Below are positions 18,202 through 27,089 of a stretch of DNA of 64,000 bases, piece after piece. Within the stretch, counting starts at the first letter, position 1, and each line of letters starts with the position of its first letter. A program made the position numbers and the translations under genes. The notes below the pieces were generated by a model. The model searched no databases. It worked only from the letters and a program-made list of their open reading frames with translations, and was not told the origin of the DNA. The stretch covers positions 60,083 through 124,082 of the forward strand of contig NZ_JBDWLT010000004.1 of assembly GCF_039973015.1 (NCBI RefSeq), given 5' to 3'. The stretch is from Parvibaculum sp039973015 (lineage in GTDB: Bacteria; Pseudomonadota; Alphaproteobacteria; Parvibaculales; Parvibaculaceae).

Positions 18202-19916
18202 TCTGGTGGGCGGTACAGCCTGGCCGCGCTAGGGAGGAACGATCTCAGATCGCTGACCTCTCTGAACAAGCGCCTTGGTTGCAAAATCTCCATTGGCGAC
18301 TTGACGGGCTTCGATTGGCCGCAGATTTCGACATCGTGGCCGAGGACGAGTCTTTCCCGCTGTCTATCTATTTTCCGGAGTATTTTCCACAAACGCCGCC
18401 AATCGTCCGGCCGCGTGAAAAAATTCGCTTGTCAGAGCACCAGTATGGCTCGGGCGGAGAGCTATGTCTCGAGTGGCGCGCCGACAATTGGCATCAGGAC
18501 GTTACAGGCGCGATGATGATTGAAAGCGCCTATCGATTGCTCAGTGGGGAAAGAGAAACAGATACCGAGCAAGTCCCGTCTGCGCATCGAGAGACGATGG
18601 GCCAAAAGCTTCGATCTTCACACTTGCGCGTGCTTCTCAGCCCGTCCGCTAAAGAAGCTTTTCTTGCCGTTGAAGAAGGTAAGCCTCTCTCGGCCGCGGT
18701 TTCTGAACATAATTACGGTTCAGCGTGGATTGTCTATCCAATTCGAATTGGCGTGAAGGACGCGCCCGATTGGGCCGAGCAGCCGTTGCTCACTAAAGGG
18801 ATGCGGGAACAGGAGGCGCATGTCCTTCGACTGCCTCGGGGCACGACGCTTCCCCGCAAGCTAACCATGGAGAGCATTCTTAGTCTTTGTTCCGAGCTAG
18901 GTGTCGAGGAATGGTTCGAAGAAGCCGCAGAAGAATTTTGGCCCTTCGTGTTCTTGATCGACGATTCAGAAATTCTCCTGATCACAATTCTTGGTGACGA
19001 ACGCAACGTTTACAAATACGCGACTCTGGAAATTTCCGATGAAGGGGGCAGACTTCCTGCAGAGTACGATGCGCTGGCCGACAAGCGAGTGGCTATTGTC
19101 GGTTGCGGTTCGGTGGGTTCGAAAGTTGCGGTCTCGCTTGCCAGGTCAGGCGTGCGATCCTTCCTTCTTGTCGATCCGGACGTCGTTCTTCCCGGAAATA
19201 TGGTGCGCAATGAGCTTGATCTCCGGGCGGTAGGTACACACAAATCAAACGCACTCGAACACAAACTTCTGGAGATCAGCGCCAACTGCGAAGTAATGGT
19301 CAAGCCCCTTCTTCTCGGAGGGCAAGAGAGCAGCGGCTACACGACCAGTGTGCTGAACGAAATGTCGGAATGCAGCCTGCTGATCGATGCAACGGCCAAT
19401 CCTAACGTTTTCAACCTATGCGCAGCAGTGGGCTGCTCCCATAGGACGCCACTGATATGGGGGCTTGTGTATGCCGGAGGGATAGGCGGCGTAGTAGCGC
19501 GCGCACGGCCTGACTCTGATCCGCCGCCCCTCATTGCGCGAAACCAAATCGCGTCGTGGTATGCGGCGAGGCAGCAGCCGTGGCCTTACGAGGATTCCGA
19601 CATCGGGTATGGGGCGGAAGGACCAGAAGCGCCGCCTCTTATCGCTGATGACGCAGACGTAACGATTGTCGCCGCTCATCTCACCCGGTTTGCTCTGGAT
19701 TCTCTCGTCCGCCCCGACAACTCTATATTTCCTGCTTCTGCCTACGCCTTTGGACTCAGGCAGGGGTGGATATTTCAAGCTCCTTTCGACACATGGCCGA
19801 TTGAGCTAACCAAGGAAGGCGTTTGGGGGGCTATGGCAGAAGCGAATGCGTCAGAAGAATTGCAAGCACTGCTTGCGGAATTAGCTTCTGAGGCAGAAAG
19901 ACAAGATGAAGATTGA
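18198..19916 (+). CDS. cap2: Cap2, fused E2-E1 ubiquitin-transferase-like protein
   Basis: A 572-residue type II CBASS ancillary protein. The N-terminal E2-like domain has HQYGSGGELCLEW with candidate catalytic Cys90. The C-terminal ThiF/E1 adenylation domain has RVAIVGCGSVGSK (297-309) and LLVDPDVVLPGNMVRNELD (the E1 Arg/Asp region). Cap2 adenylates and conjugates the CD-NTase C-terminus, raising signalling output. No cysteine occurs after residue 413, so the position of the E1 thioester cysteine is unclear. It overlaps both neighbours. Confidence 0.92.
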   Translation: MIWWAVQPGRAREERSQIADLSEQAPWLQNLHWRLDGLRLAADFDIVAEDESFPLSIYFPEYFPQTPPIVRPREKIRLSEHQYGSGGELCLEWRADNWHQDVTGAMMIESAYRLLSGERETDTEQVPSAHRETMGQKLRSSHLRVLLSPSAKEAFLAVEEGKPLSAAVSEHNYGSAWIVYPIRIGVKDAPDWAEQPLLTKGMREQEAHVLRLPRGTTLPRKLTMESILSLCSELGVEEWFEEAAEEFWPFVFLIDDSEILLITILGDERNVYKYATLEISDEGGRLPAEYDALADKRVAIVGCGSVGSKVAVSLARSGVRSFLLVDPDVVLPGNMVRNELDLRAVGTHKSNALEHKLLEISANCEVMVKPLLLGGQESSGYTTSVLNEMSECSLLIDATANPNVFNLCAAVGCSHRTPLIWGLVYAGGIGGVVARARPDSDPPPLIARNQIASWYAARQQPWPYEDSDIGYGAEGPEAPPLIADDADVTIVAAHLTRFALDSLVRPDNSIFPASAYAFGLRQGWIFQAPFDTWPIELTKEGVWGAMAEANASEELQALLAELASEAERQDED

Positions 19917-20367
19917 ATTTCCTGCCAGCCTGCGACGCCGAATGCGCCGCCGTTTGTGGTGGGCAGGACGTCGTGAGATAGGCGGAATTCTGATGGCCGA
20001 ACAGATAGCGCCCGGGCATTTTAGGCTTGCCGATTTCTCAGTCGATGATCAAACAGGAGGGGCGGCGCACTTTGTGCGCAGTACAGAATATCACCAAGCT
20101 GCTCTACGCTCATTCTTTGCTCGGACCGGCGACGATTATCGACGCTACAATTATTTGGGAGAATGGCATTCACATCCGAGGTTTCCCGTCATACCCAGCG
20201 TTGATGATTGCTGCTCGATGCGAGAGTTGGTCGAGAGTGAACGAAGTATAGATTTTGCTATTTTGCTTATATCAAAGACTAGATTATGGACGCCGTTAGA
20301 GTGCTCAGCTTTGTTGTTCCAAAAAGGTGAAGAGGCTTTTAGAGTAGAAGTCAATTATTGTGAATAG
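19906..20367 (+). CDS. cap3: Cap3, JAB/JAMM deconjugating peptidase
   Basis: A 153-residue JAMM isopeptidase with all zinc and catalytic residues: Glu24 (REIGG) and WHSHPRFPVIPSVDD, giving H88, H90, S98 and D101 in the H-x-H-x7-S-x2-D pattern. In type II CBASS Cap3 removes CD-NTase conjugates made by Cap2. It overlaps cap2 by 11 bases. Short for the JAB superfamily but typical of Cap3. Confidence 0.93.
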   Translation: MKIEFPASLRRRMRRRLWWAGRREIGGILMAEQIAPGHFRLADFSVDDQTGGAAHFVRSTEYHQAALRSFFARTGDDYRRYNYLGEWHSHPRFPVIPSVDDCCSMRELVESERSIDFAILLISKTRLWTPLECSALLFQKGEEAFRVEVNYCE

Positions 20368-20368
20368 A

Positions 20369-21451
20369 ATGGGAACACTAGACTATGTCATAAGGGCGCT
20401 GGCGGACTGGACCTTCAGGAAGCGTTCAATTGGTTACTTCCTCGTCAGAGGAGGTGTGGCGCTTCTGGCTCTCTTAATCGCAGGTAACGTATTTAGTGTC
20501 AGCATTCCAACCGAATTTGGGCCACTGACATTCAACTACGAAGCCGGTCAAGCTTCGGTCATTCTCACGACCCTTTCGTACATTGCGGCAGCGACTCTCA
20601 TTGTCGTCGGCCTCATATTGATCTGGCGTGAGCATCAAAGTCTGGGCCGCAAGCGTGTGTTCGTCTTGGAGTTCCGAGGGCTTCGGGACTGGAATGGCTC
20701 TCCCTTGGCCGAGGCCATTCCTCATTCCTTGCCCGGAAGAAGAGAGCAAGTGCTGGTAGACCTGCGGCAACGCGTAAACGACGGATTGATCGTTGATCCG
20801 CAAGCTGCTGTCGATCGGTTGATGACGTTGCGCCAAGAGCTAGACACGCGGGAAGATGGGGCAGATCGCCGAGATATTTTGTATGTGGCAGGCGGACTTG
20901 CACCAGTTCCTCTTTCATTTCTGGCGGGCATCCTGCTCGATGACGAAGCTTCTGTCATGTTTATGGATTGGAATCGGCATGAACGGCGGTGGCAAGAACT
21001 TAATTCCGAGGATGATGGCAGGAGATTTGAAGTCTCGGGCATGGGAGACATTCCTGACGGTACGGCCGAGGTTGTTCTCGCCGTCTCGGTCTCTTATCGA
21101 GTAGACACACAAGGAGCTCTATTGAAGTGTGGCGCGCTTCCGCTAGTGCATCTGGAGCACGCGGATATTGAGGCTGCGCCTATGGATGCTCATTGGTCAG
21201 AACAAAAGCAGTTGGCCTTGGGGCAGCAGTTTCTTGATACAGCTATAGCGCTTGGCAATAGAGGCGTTAGAACCATTCACCTGTTTTTTGCCGGGCCGAA
21301 TAGCCTTGTTCTGCGTTTCGGAAGTCTCTACGACAAACGAAATTTGCCGTCTCTCATTGTGTACCAGTATGACCAAACGGCGGCACCTCCATTCACATGG
21401 TCAATCCAGATGCCAGTAGCTGGTCGTCTGAGACCAAATGTTATCGCTTGA
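20369..21451 (+). CDS. cap14: CBASS effector: two TM segments plus SAVED domain (Cap14-like)
   Basis: A 360-residue protein with two hydrophobic segments (about residues 23-45 and 63-86) followed by a SAVED domain. The domain's C-terminal strand set includes TIHLFFAGPNSLVLRFG. SAVED domains sense cyclic oligonucleotides; a two-TM SAVED protein is a described CBASS effector class thought to disrupt the inner membrane. I prefer the ATG at 20369, one base after the cap3 stop; a GTG at 20360 adds three residues. Last gene of the operon. Confidence 0.9.
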   Translation: MGTLDYVIRALADWTFRKRSIGYFLVRGGVALLALLIAGNVFSVSIPTEFGPLTFNYEAGQASVILTTLSYIAAATLIVVGLILIWREHQSLGRKRVFVLEFRGLRDWNGSPLAEAIPHSLPGRREQVLVDLRQRVNDGLIVDPQAAVDRLMTLRQELDTREDGADRRDILYVAGGLAPVPLSFLAGILLDDEASVMFMDWNRHERRWQELNSEDDGRRFEVSGMGDIPDGTAEVVLAVSVSYRVDTQGALLKCGALPLVHLEHADIEAAPMDAHWSEQKQLALGQQFLDTAIALGNRGVRTIHLFFAGPNSLVLRFGSLYDKRNLPSLIVYQYDQTAAPPFTWSIQMPVAGRLRPNVIA

Positions 21452-21557
21452 CGGGACGTCGTCGAGTTAGTCGCTTGGGACTTTCGCTAACGGTAAACTT
21501 ACTCAAATCTTGTTCGCATTCTTGGAATCTTCAGTTCCGTCAACCGCAAGTATCGTC

Positions 21558-21579
21558 GGTTGCGGGCCCCCGCAACCAA
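21558..21579. other. Left attachment junction (attL) within a perfect hairpin
   Basis: GGTTGCGGG (21558-21566) and CCCGCAACC (21569-21577) form a 9-bp stem with a two-base loop. The repeat shared with the right end occupies 21566-21579. The junction lies 106 bases after the CBASS effector stop. Confidence 0.55.
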
Positions 21580-21586
21580 ATAAATC

Positions 21587-21621
21587 AAGGGCTTAGCAGA
21601 AATGCTAAGCCCTTCTTTTTT
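21587..21621 (+). terminator. Rho-independent terminator
   Basis: Perfect 12-bp stem AAGGGCTTAGCA / TGCTAAGCCCTT with loop GAAA, followed by C and six T. Just inside the left end of the nested element; it would insulate the element from CBASS transcription. Confidence 0.85.
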
Positions 21622-21623
21622 GC

Positions 21624-21649
21624 ATTTGGCACAAATTTGGCACAGTAAG
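21624..21649 (+). repeat. Arm-type repeat, left copy
   Basis: Contains two tandem TTTGGCACA units. All 26 bases are identical to 53231-53256, in the same orientation. Position just inside each junction fits integrase arm-binding sites. Confidence 0.65.
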
Positions 21650-21892
21650 TGCTGAAGCCGGTCAACCGCTCACATCATCGACCAACATGAGCACAGGCAG
21701 TGGCGTGACTGGGGAGGCTTCGAAATAGAGGGGATGGGGCGCCCTATCGCTGACAGCAGCCCCCAGCGCTATTCACGACCCACAGCATTCATCCGTACAC
21801 GAACGGCAGAAATCTGCCGCTACTGGGGTGTAAAGTGTTCATCGCAGTCCCCATATTACAACTATGAAGTGTAATAATAGGAGGATGGAACG
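21650..21892. other. Non-coding left-end region of the nested element
   Basis: No supportable gene. Contains the probable upstream region and AGGAGG ribosome site (21880-21885) of the excisionase-like frame that follows. Confidence 0.4.
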
Positions 21893-22084
21893 ATTGATGG
21901 TTCAGATGTTCTGACAGTCAATCAGCTAGTCGAAGAGTATCCGGCATTCCCCGAGGCCACTGTGCGCTGGTGGATTTTCAATGCGGAGCGCAATGGCTTC
22001 CGGGAATGCCTGCTGAGAGTCGGCGGGCGGGTCTATATCGACCGCCAGGCCTTTATCGACTGGCTGAAATCGCATCGGATTTGA
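21893..22084 (+). pseudogene. Excisionase/AlpA-like protein with no canonical start codon
   Basis: The frame encodes a 63-residue protein with LTVNQLVEEYPAFPEATVRWWIF and RVGGRVYIDRQAFIDWL. It is the same family as the intact gene at 51631-51846, a winged-helix protein of excisionase/AlpA type. No ATG, GTG or TTG occurs upstream in frame. An AGGAGG sits eight bases before an ATT (21893), so either the gene uses a rare AUU start or an ATG has been lost. ATGs at 21886 and 21898 are in another frame that stops after a few codons. Confidence 0.55.
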
Positions 22085-22166
22085 TGCGTGACGGACACGG
22101 CGAGGGGAACTGCGGAAAGCGCGAGCGGACTTCAGTTTTCCTCCCCGCGTTCGCGATCAGAGCGCG

Positions 22167-23819
22167 CTACGGCTTCCTATGCTTGTGGGTGGCTATGTAT
22201 TCCTGAAGCTGCTCATCCTCGTAGAAGGCTTCCGGCAGTACGGCCTTCACCGGCTTCTGGCCCGCGAGTCGCAGGACGACCTTGCCGTCAAAGTTCGGGC
22301 CCATCAGTTCCTGCGGTGTCGCAAGCTCCCTATCTGACCCCAGAACATCCCGCCTACGGCCAAGAAGACGGCTGAGATACTCAGCCGTGCCGAGATCGCC
22401 GGGCTTGAAGAATATCTGCGCCTTGCAGTTCGCGAGAATGCTCTCCCACTTGGGGAAGGTCTCCCGGAGCTGCGCCAAGTCCTGCACAAAGAGCCACAGG
22501 CGGATATTGGCGCTGCGGGCAACGGCGACGGCGTTCTCAATCAACTCCATATAGCCGAGCTGCGGCAACTCGTCGAAAATGAAGAGATAGGGCCGCAACG
22601 GCTTGGGGTCACGCTCTCCCTGATTGGCTTTGATCGCGCCGTTCAGGTGCATGCCCAGCATCACCCGCAGCACGCTGCGATAGCTGCCAATCTTGTCAGG
22701 CGGCACGATGAGATAGATGGACGGCGTCACGCCTTGCACGACGGTGCCTCCCACCATCTTGCCGCCTAGAGGTATCCCGTGGCTCGCCATTTCCTCATTG
22801 AAATAGGCGTCTGTCGAGATAGCTTCCGGCGCCCATTCCTCCGTTGTGTCGCTGGTCACGCGCTCGACGGCTTCCGAGCGCCAAACATCCAGTTGCGCGC
22901 GCGCCACCTGCTGGATGGAAGCCCGCATCTTCTCGGACATTTTCTCAAGACTGTTGGCCAGCTCCAGAAGGCCTTCGTCATTGGCTGTGCGCATTGCGTC
23001 CAGCATGTCCTCAAACTCGTCATCACTGGGGGAGAGGAGGCGGAGTATCTCACGTATGTTTGCCACCCCGCCGGGGCGTACTTTCACCACATACATAATG
23101 AGGCCGCGCACCAGGTCGCGGGCGGAGCTATCCCAGAAGGGATCGCCCTTCCCCGACACCGTGATGAGCAGATCGGCAAGCACCCGCGCATCGTCCCAGT
23201 CGGTCACAAACTCCAGCGGATTGAAATGATCGCTGTTCTCGTCAAAGGGCGCGAATTTGAACACCGGGCCGTGCCACGAGCGCCGCCATGCGGTTTCTTT
23301 GTACACCTCACCCTTTGGATCGAGGATCAGTATCGGCCCGTTGTAGGTCAGAGCCGTAGGCAGGATATAGCGTTGGCTTTTACCTGCACCGGTAGGAGCA
23401 ACCGTTAGCAGGTGGCCATCACCGCTGAAGAGAATCTCGGGCTTGACCGGCTGATCTTCCCGATCACTCCAATAGCCGAGCTTTACGCGGTCTATGGACT
23501 TCTCGCCTTGCTTCTGGAAATAGCCGGACTGTGCGAGGTCATCAAAACCGGCCCAGCAATTGCTGCCACCGGCAGCCAGCAGGCGCTCATAGGTCTCCTT
23601 CGACAACTTCGGAACGATGTGTCCGCGTAGGGTGTCATTGGCCTCGTCCATTTTGCCGAAACGGAGTGCCGCCCGGTAGCTGGGCACCCACGGCGGGCCG
23701 ACTTCTCCCGATGCTTCGAGAATCTCCAGCGCTTCCTTGTGCGCGGGGTCGATCCGATCGCGCCAATGTTCATCGTCGCGCGGCTTTGCTTTCTTCTTAC
23801 CAAACAGACCAAAGACCAT
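22167..23819 (-). CDS. Soluble TraG/VirD4-like ATPase
   Basis: A 550-residue coupling-protein-like ATPase without N-terminal membrane segments. Walker A is APTGAGKS (141-148), then LILDPKGEVYKETA, ISLIVPP-type YLIVPPDKIGSYRSVLRVM, Walker B FIFDELPQLGYM and WLFVQDLAQLRETFP. VirD4-family proteins bring relaxase-DNA substrates to the secretion channel. A soluble version may need a partner or serve the mobilizable element at the trb channel (inference). It is transcribed away from ardC. It is one of four VirD4-like genes in the window. Confidence 0.88.
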   Translation of the reverse strand: MVFGLFGKKKAKPRDDEHWRDRIDPAHKEALEILEASGEVGPPWVPSYRAALRFGKMDEANDTLRGHIVPKLSKETYERLLAAGGSNCWAGFDDLAQSGYFQKQGEKSIDRVKLGYWSDREDQPVKPEILFSGDGHLLTVAPTGAGKSQRYILPTALTYNGPILILDPKGEVYKETAWRRSWHGPVFKFAPFDENSDHFNPLEFVTDWDDARVLADLLITVSGKGDPFWDSSARDLVRGLIMYVVKVRPGGVANIREILRLLSPSDDEFEDMLDAMRTANDEGLLELANSLEKMSEKMRASIQQVARAQLDVWRSEAVERVTSDTTEEWAPEAISTDAYFNEEMASHGIPLGGKMVGGTVVQGVTPSIYLIVPPDKIGSYRSVLRVMLGMHLNGAIKANQGERDPKPLRPYLFIFDELPQLGYMELIENAVAVARSANIRLWLFVQDLAQLRETFPKWESILANCKAQIFFKPGDLGTAEYLSRLLGRRRDVLGSDRELATPQELMGPNFDGKVVLRLAGQKPVKAVLPEAFYEDEQLQEYIATHKHRKP

Positions 23820-24328
23820 CGCTCCCTCCCGCGCTGCCCTCGATGGCTACTGTGATCTTGAAACCCTAGGCCGAGTCCGCAAGTCATGTCACTCACTTAT
23901 CCGATGCTCATCAGCCCACGGATAGTGCGCGTGCAGCATTTCTGCGCCTGAAAAAGCGGCGCGATACCCCGCACCGGCTTTGAATTTCCCCCAATCTTCC
24001 CGGCTTTGCAGCCAGTCAGCGGTGCAGGCTGTAGCTGCCCATTGGTGCGTGTGTCGTGGCGACCTCCAGCGGTTGGCACGAGAGCCGCGCATTCACGGCC
24101 TTATCTGTTCGGACCATCGCATCGGGGCCCGGTTTGGCAACGGCGCGGTGCGTTGCTTTTTCCCCTGGCGCACCGCGTGCGCCATTCCTCGCGCTGCAAA
24201 AAGCGCCGTCCTTGCCGTCCTCCACTGTGTTTCGGTTCTGCGGAATGCCGCCTCCGGTCCTCCGCTGCGCTTTGGCCTCACAAGGCCGCGAAGCGCGCGG
24301 CTCGCAACCGCAAAAGGAGGATCGACAC
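23820..24328 (+). promoter_or_regulatory. Long untranslated leader of ardC
   Basis: About 500 bases with no convincing gene on either strand, GC-rich and rich in short inverted repeats. It ends in AAAGGAGG before the ardC ATG. A similarly long leader precedes DUF2958 (from 37950), DUF736 (41190-41543) and the gene at 63138. Promoter position is not obvious. Confidence 0.4.
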
Positions 24329-25246
24329 ATGACATACAAGAGCAACCAACGGGCAGATGTTTACAGCCAGGTCACTGACCGCATCGTCGCTGCAATCGAA
24401 GCAGGGCAGGGGATATTCCAGATGCCTTGGCATCGCAGCAGCTTCGCGTCCCACCGGCCGCAGAATGTAGCCACCGGCGCGCACTATCGGGGCGTGAACG
24501 TGATAAGCCTCTGGGCATCGGCTGAGTTGACGGGTTTCTCATCCGGCCTCTGGGGCACATATCGCCAGTGGCAATCCGTAGGAGCGCAGGTTCGCAAGGG
24601 CGAGAAGTCCAGTCTGGTGGTCTTCTATAAAGAGCTGCAAAATGACGACACGCCCGACGCCGAAGATGGCGAGAACGGACGCAAACGCTTTGTCGCCAAG
24701 GCGAGCTACGTCTTCAATGCCGATCAGGTCGACGGCTATACGCTGCCGGCAGTACCGGCACCGGCCAATCCCGCTGAAACTATCGCCCATGCCGATGCCT
24801 TCATCCGGGCGACCGGCGCTGTCATCAAGCATGGCGGCGAGCGGGCCTATTATGACCGCGTGGCGGACGCCATTCAGGTGCCGGAGCGGGACCGCTTCCT
24901 TGGCACTGAGACCAGTTCGCCCACCGAGAGTTACTATTCAACGCTGCTCCACGAGCTGACGCACTGGACGGGTGCTGCCAACCGCTGCGACCGCCAGTTC
25001 GGCAAGCGGTTCGGCGACAACGCCTATGCGATGGAAGAGCTTGTGGCCGAGCTGGGCGCAGCGTTCCTGTGCGCCGAGCTTGGCATCTCACTGGAGCCGC
25101 GTGCTGACCACGCCGCATACCTGGGCCACTGGCTTGAAGTCATGAAGGCCGACAAGAAGGCCATCTTCACCGCCGCCAGCCAAGCCGCCAAAGCGGCTGA
25201 CTATCTCGGCAACCTCCAACCCCGCGAGACAGAGGCCGCCGCTTAG
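24329..25246 (+). CDS. ardC: ArdC-type antirestriction protein
   Basis: A 305-residue protein with the ArdC N-terminal ssDNA-binding domain (DVYSQVTDRIVAAIEAGQGIFQMPWHR; GANYRG-like HYRGVN) and a C-terminal zincin-like peptidase domain with LLHELTHWTG (HExxH) and EELVAELGAAFL (third ligand region). ArdC proteins protect incoming single-stranded plasmid DNA from restriction. The start at 24329 follows AAGGAGG by eight bases; the frame is open upstream but lacks a ribosome site there. It lies in the leading part of the nested element, as expected for an early-entry gene. Confidence 0.9.
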   Translation: MTYKSNQRADVYSQVTDRIVAAIEAGQGIFQMPWHRSSFASHRPQNVATGAHYRGVNVISLWASAELTGFSSGLWGTYRQWQSVGAQVRKGEKSSLVVFYKELQNDDTPDAEDGENGRKRFVAKASYVFNADQVDGYTLPAVPAPANPAETIAHADAFIRATGAVIKHGGERAYYDRVADAIQVPERDRFLGTETSSPTESYYSTLLHELTHWTGAANRCDRQFGKRFGDNAYAMEELVAELGAAFLCAELGISLEPRADHAAYLGHWLEVMKADKKAIFTAASQAAKAADYLGNLQPRETEAAA

Positions 25247-25252
25247 GCGGCC

Positions 25253-25924
25253 TCAACGCTTTTCGGTGACCTCGGCAACTTGAGAATTATTGGGGACATG
25301 AAGTTCTGAGAGCCATTCAGTACGCCGTGCCCTGAAGTTGGGAAGGCAGATGCAGTCAAGCGCCTTTGTCGAACCTATGAGCCCGACAACTGCCTCGCAT
25401 TGGGCTTCGTCTATTCGCATACGACCCTCTCGAAGAGCCAGATAAACAGCCTCAGCCACCCCACTCTTGCCAAGGGCGTTTTGTGCAAGCGGGTGGAGGA
25501 ACATGTCGAGTGACCAGAGAAGGGGTGTGTTAGGCAATACGCCCTGGGCAACAGTACGCCCCTTCTTGTCGTCTAGCACAGGCGTGGCACCCTGATGATA
25601 CGCGGCGGCGATGGTTGCGGCTTCTCCGTCTCCCAGTGAAGCAGTTTGGGTAACAAGCTGAGCGAATAGATCGGAGCCTTGATCGTCAAGCGACATCATC
25701 TTAACGACAGAGGTGTCCACAAGCTCTTGAATGAACTGGTGATCGCCGTTCTCTCTGCTTGTTTGGTGCTCAAGCTCTCTAACGACAATGTCCGTGACTA
25801 CGACATCGTTGCTAAGAGCCTTGAGAATTTCGTGGCCGTATGTGCTCGCATGGAGATTGATTATGACGCTAGTGTCCAAAACTAGCGGCACTGTTTCACT
25901 AGCCGGGAAGCGTAAGAAGGTCAT
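25253..25924 (-). CDS. PIN-domain nuclease
   Basis: A 223-residue PIN-like protein. Acidic residues are VLDTSVIINL (Asp17), VTDIVVRELE (Glu51 region), LGDGEAATIAAA and VLDDKKGR, which together make the metal site of PIN ribonucleases. Last gene of a four-gene leftward operon; its start overlaps the 3' end of the HTH-ImmA gene by 26 bases. A PIN domain as terminal gene of an HTH-metalloprotease operon suggests a toxin or effector held in check by its neighbours. The substrate is unknown. Confidence 0.8.
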   Translation of the reverse strand: MTFLRFPASETVPLVLDTSVIINLHASTYGHEILKALSNDVVVTDIVVRELEHQTSRENGDHQFIQELVDTSVVKMMSLDDQGSDLFAQLVTQTASLGDGEAATIAAAYHQGATPVLDDKKGRTVAQGVLPNTPLLWSLDMFLHPLAQNALGKSGVAEAVYLALREGRMRIDEAQCEAVVGLIGSTKALDCICLPNFRARRTEWLSELHVPNNSQVAEVTEKR

Positions 25925-27089
25925 CCGTCTCGCTTTCCTCTAGCTCAAACTGATCGATCAGGGCTCGGAGTTCTGTACGAGGTACTTTCAAGAGTTCCGC
26001 AAGCTGCCCTTCTGACATAAGTTCCCGCTTCCAGGCAGCGTAAGCCATAAGACTCAGTCGGTGGGGCAGGGCTCTACTCGCTTCATCCTTCGCGTGGTCG
26101 GGCTTTGCAGCGCTTGCACCTAGTACGGCTTCCACATGTGCCTTTGTGATGCTGCCGTTATTTTCAAACCAAGCCCAGCTTCCCTTCTTCACAAGACCAA
26201 GCTCTTCGAGGCGACGCACGCAAGCTTCACGCGAAATGTTATACTGGTGAGCAAGCAAAATAACATGGCGTCTGGTCAGCTGCGGCAAACCTGCCTTCAG
26301 TTGTTCGAAGCTCTCCGAGAATCCCTTGCGGGGCGTCACAAATTCTCGACCAAAAGCGTTGGCGTAACGCTCTTCTCTGGACAGGAATTTCTCGTTCTCT
26401 TCGAGAACCTCGGGGTTGTGACGCGTACCTATAAAGTGCCCGAGTTCATGGGCCGCAGACTGTACACGACGCTCTAAGGGATGGTTCGCGTTGAGAAGAA
26501 TGCATGCGCCTATCTCAGGATCATAGGTGAAGAGTCCAGCAACTCTCGATTTGGACGATAGACGGCGTTGGTACAGCCTGATGCCCAAATCAAGATCGAT
26601 GAGAGTGAAGATATCGCCAATCGGCGCAGAACCAAGGCCAAGCCAATTGCGCAGCTCCTGCGCGTGCTGTTCGGCCAGATCAGCTACATCGCCGGAATTA
26701 ATACCGCGCTCTGGGGGGTAGCTCTTGCGACGACTAATTCCTAGGACATTCTCCAGCTCCACTTCGGCCTTAACGAGGTCATTAAGCAGCTTTACGGCTT
26801 CGGCAGTGTGTTGATCCTCAGTTTCATGAAGTCTGCGAAAGCGTGGAACGAGATCGGTATGAACGGCTTCACGCCGTAGCAATGCGTTGACGGAGACGCC
26901 ATACCGACTGGCCAAAGTTTGAAGTTCCTGGATTCGAATGCGGCGCGTACCTTTTTCGATAGAAACCAACGTCGGGCGGGACATGCCAATGCATTGTGCC
27001 GCTTCTTCTTGAAGGACTTTCGCATTTTCACGAGCTAGCCGGAGACGCCGTCCAATCTCTTGTGCGCTTATTTCATTAAGATCGGTCAT
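25899..27089 (-). CDS. XRE-family HTH fused to ImmA/IrrE metalloprotease
   Basis: A 396-residue protein: XRE helix-turn-helix (about residues 10-65, IGMSRPTLVSIEKGTRR) followed by an ImmA/IrrE-type zincin with AAHELGHFIG (HELGH 214-218) and REERYANAFGREF (third ligand). The C-terminal 140 residues carry a probable winged helix (LTRRHVILLAHQYNISREACVRRLEELG). ImmA/IrrE proteases cleave repressors on DNA damage or infection, so this may be the sensor-regulator of the operon. It overlaps both neighbours. Confidence 0.88.
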   Translation of the reverse strand: MTDLNEISAQEIGRRLRLARENAKVLQEEAAQCIGMSRPTLVSIEKGTRRIRIQELQTLASRYGVSVNALLRREAVHTDLVPRFRRLHETEDQHTAEAVKLLNDLVKAEVELENVLGISRRKSYPPERGINSGDVADLAEQHAQELRNWLGLGSAPIGDIFTLIDLDLGIRLYQRRLSSKSRVAGLFTYDPEIGACILLNANHPLERRVQSAAHELGHFIGTRHNPEVLEENEKFLSREERYANAFGREFVTPRKGFSESFEQLKAGLPQLTRRHVILLAHQYNISREACVRRLEELGLVKKGSWAWFENNGSITKAHVEAVLGASAAKPDHAKDEASRALPHRLSLMAYAAWKRELMSEGQLAELLKVPRTELRALIDQFELEESETDDLLTLPG

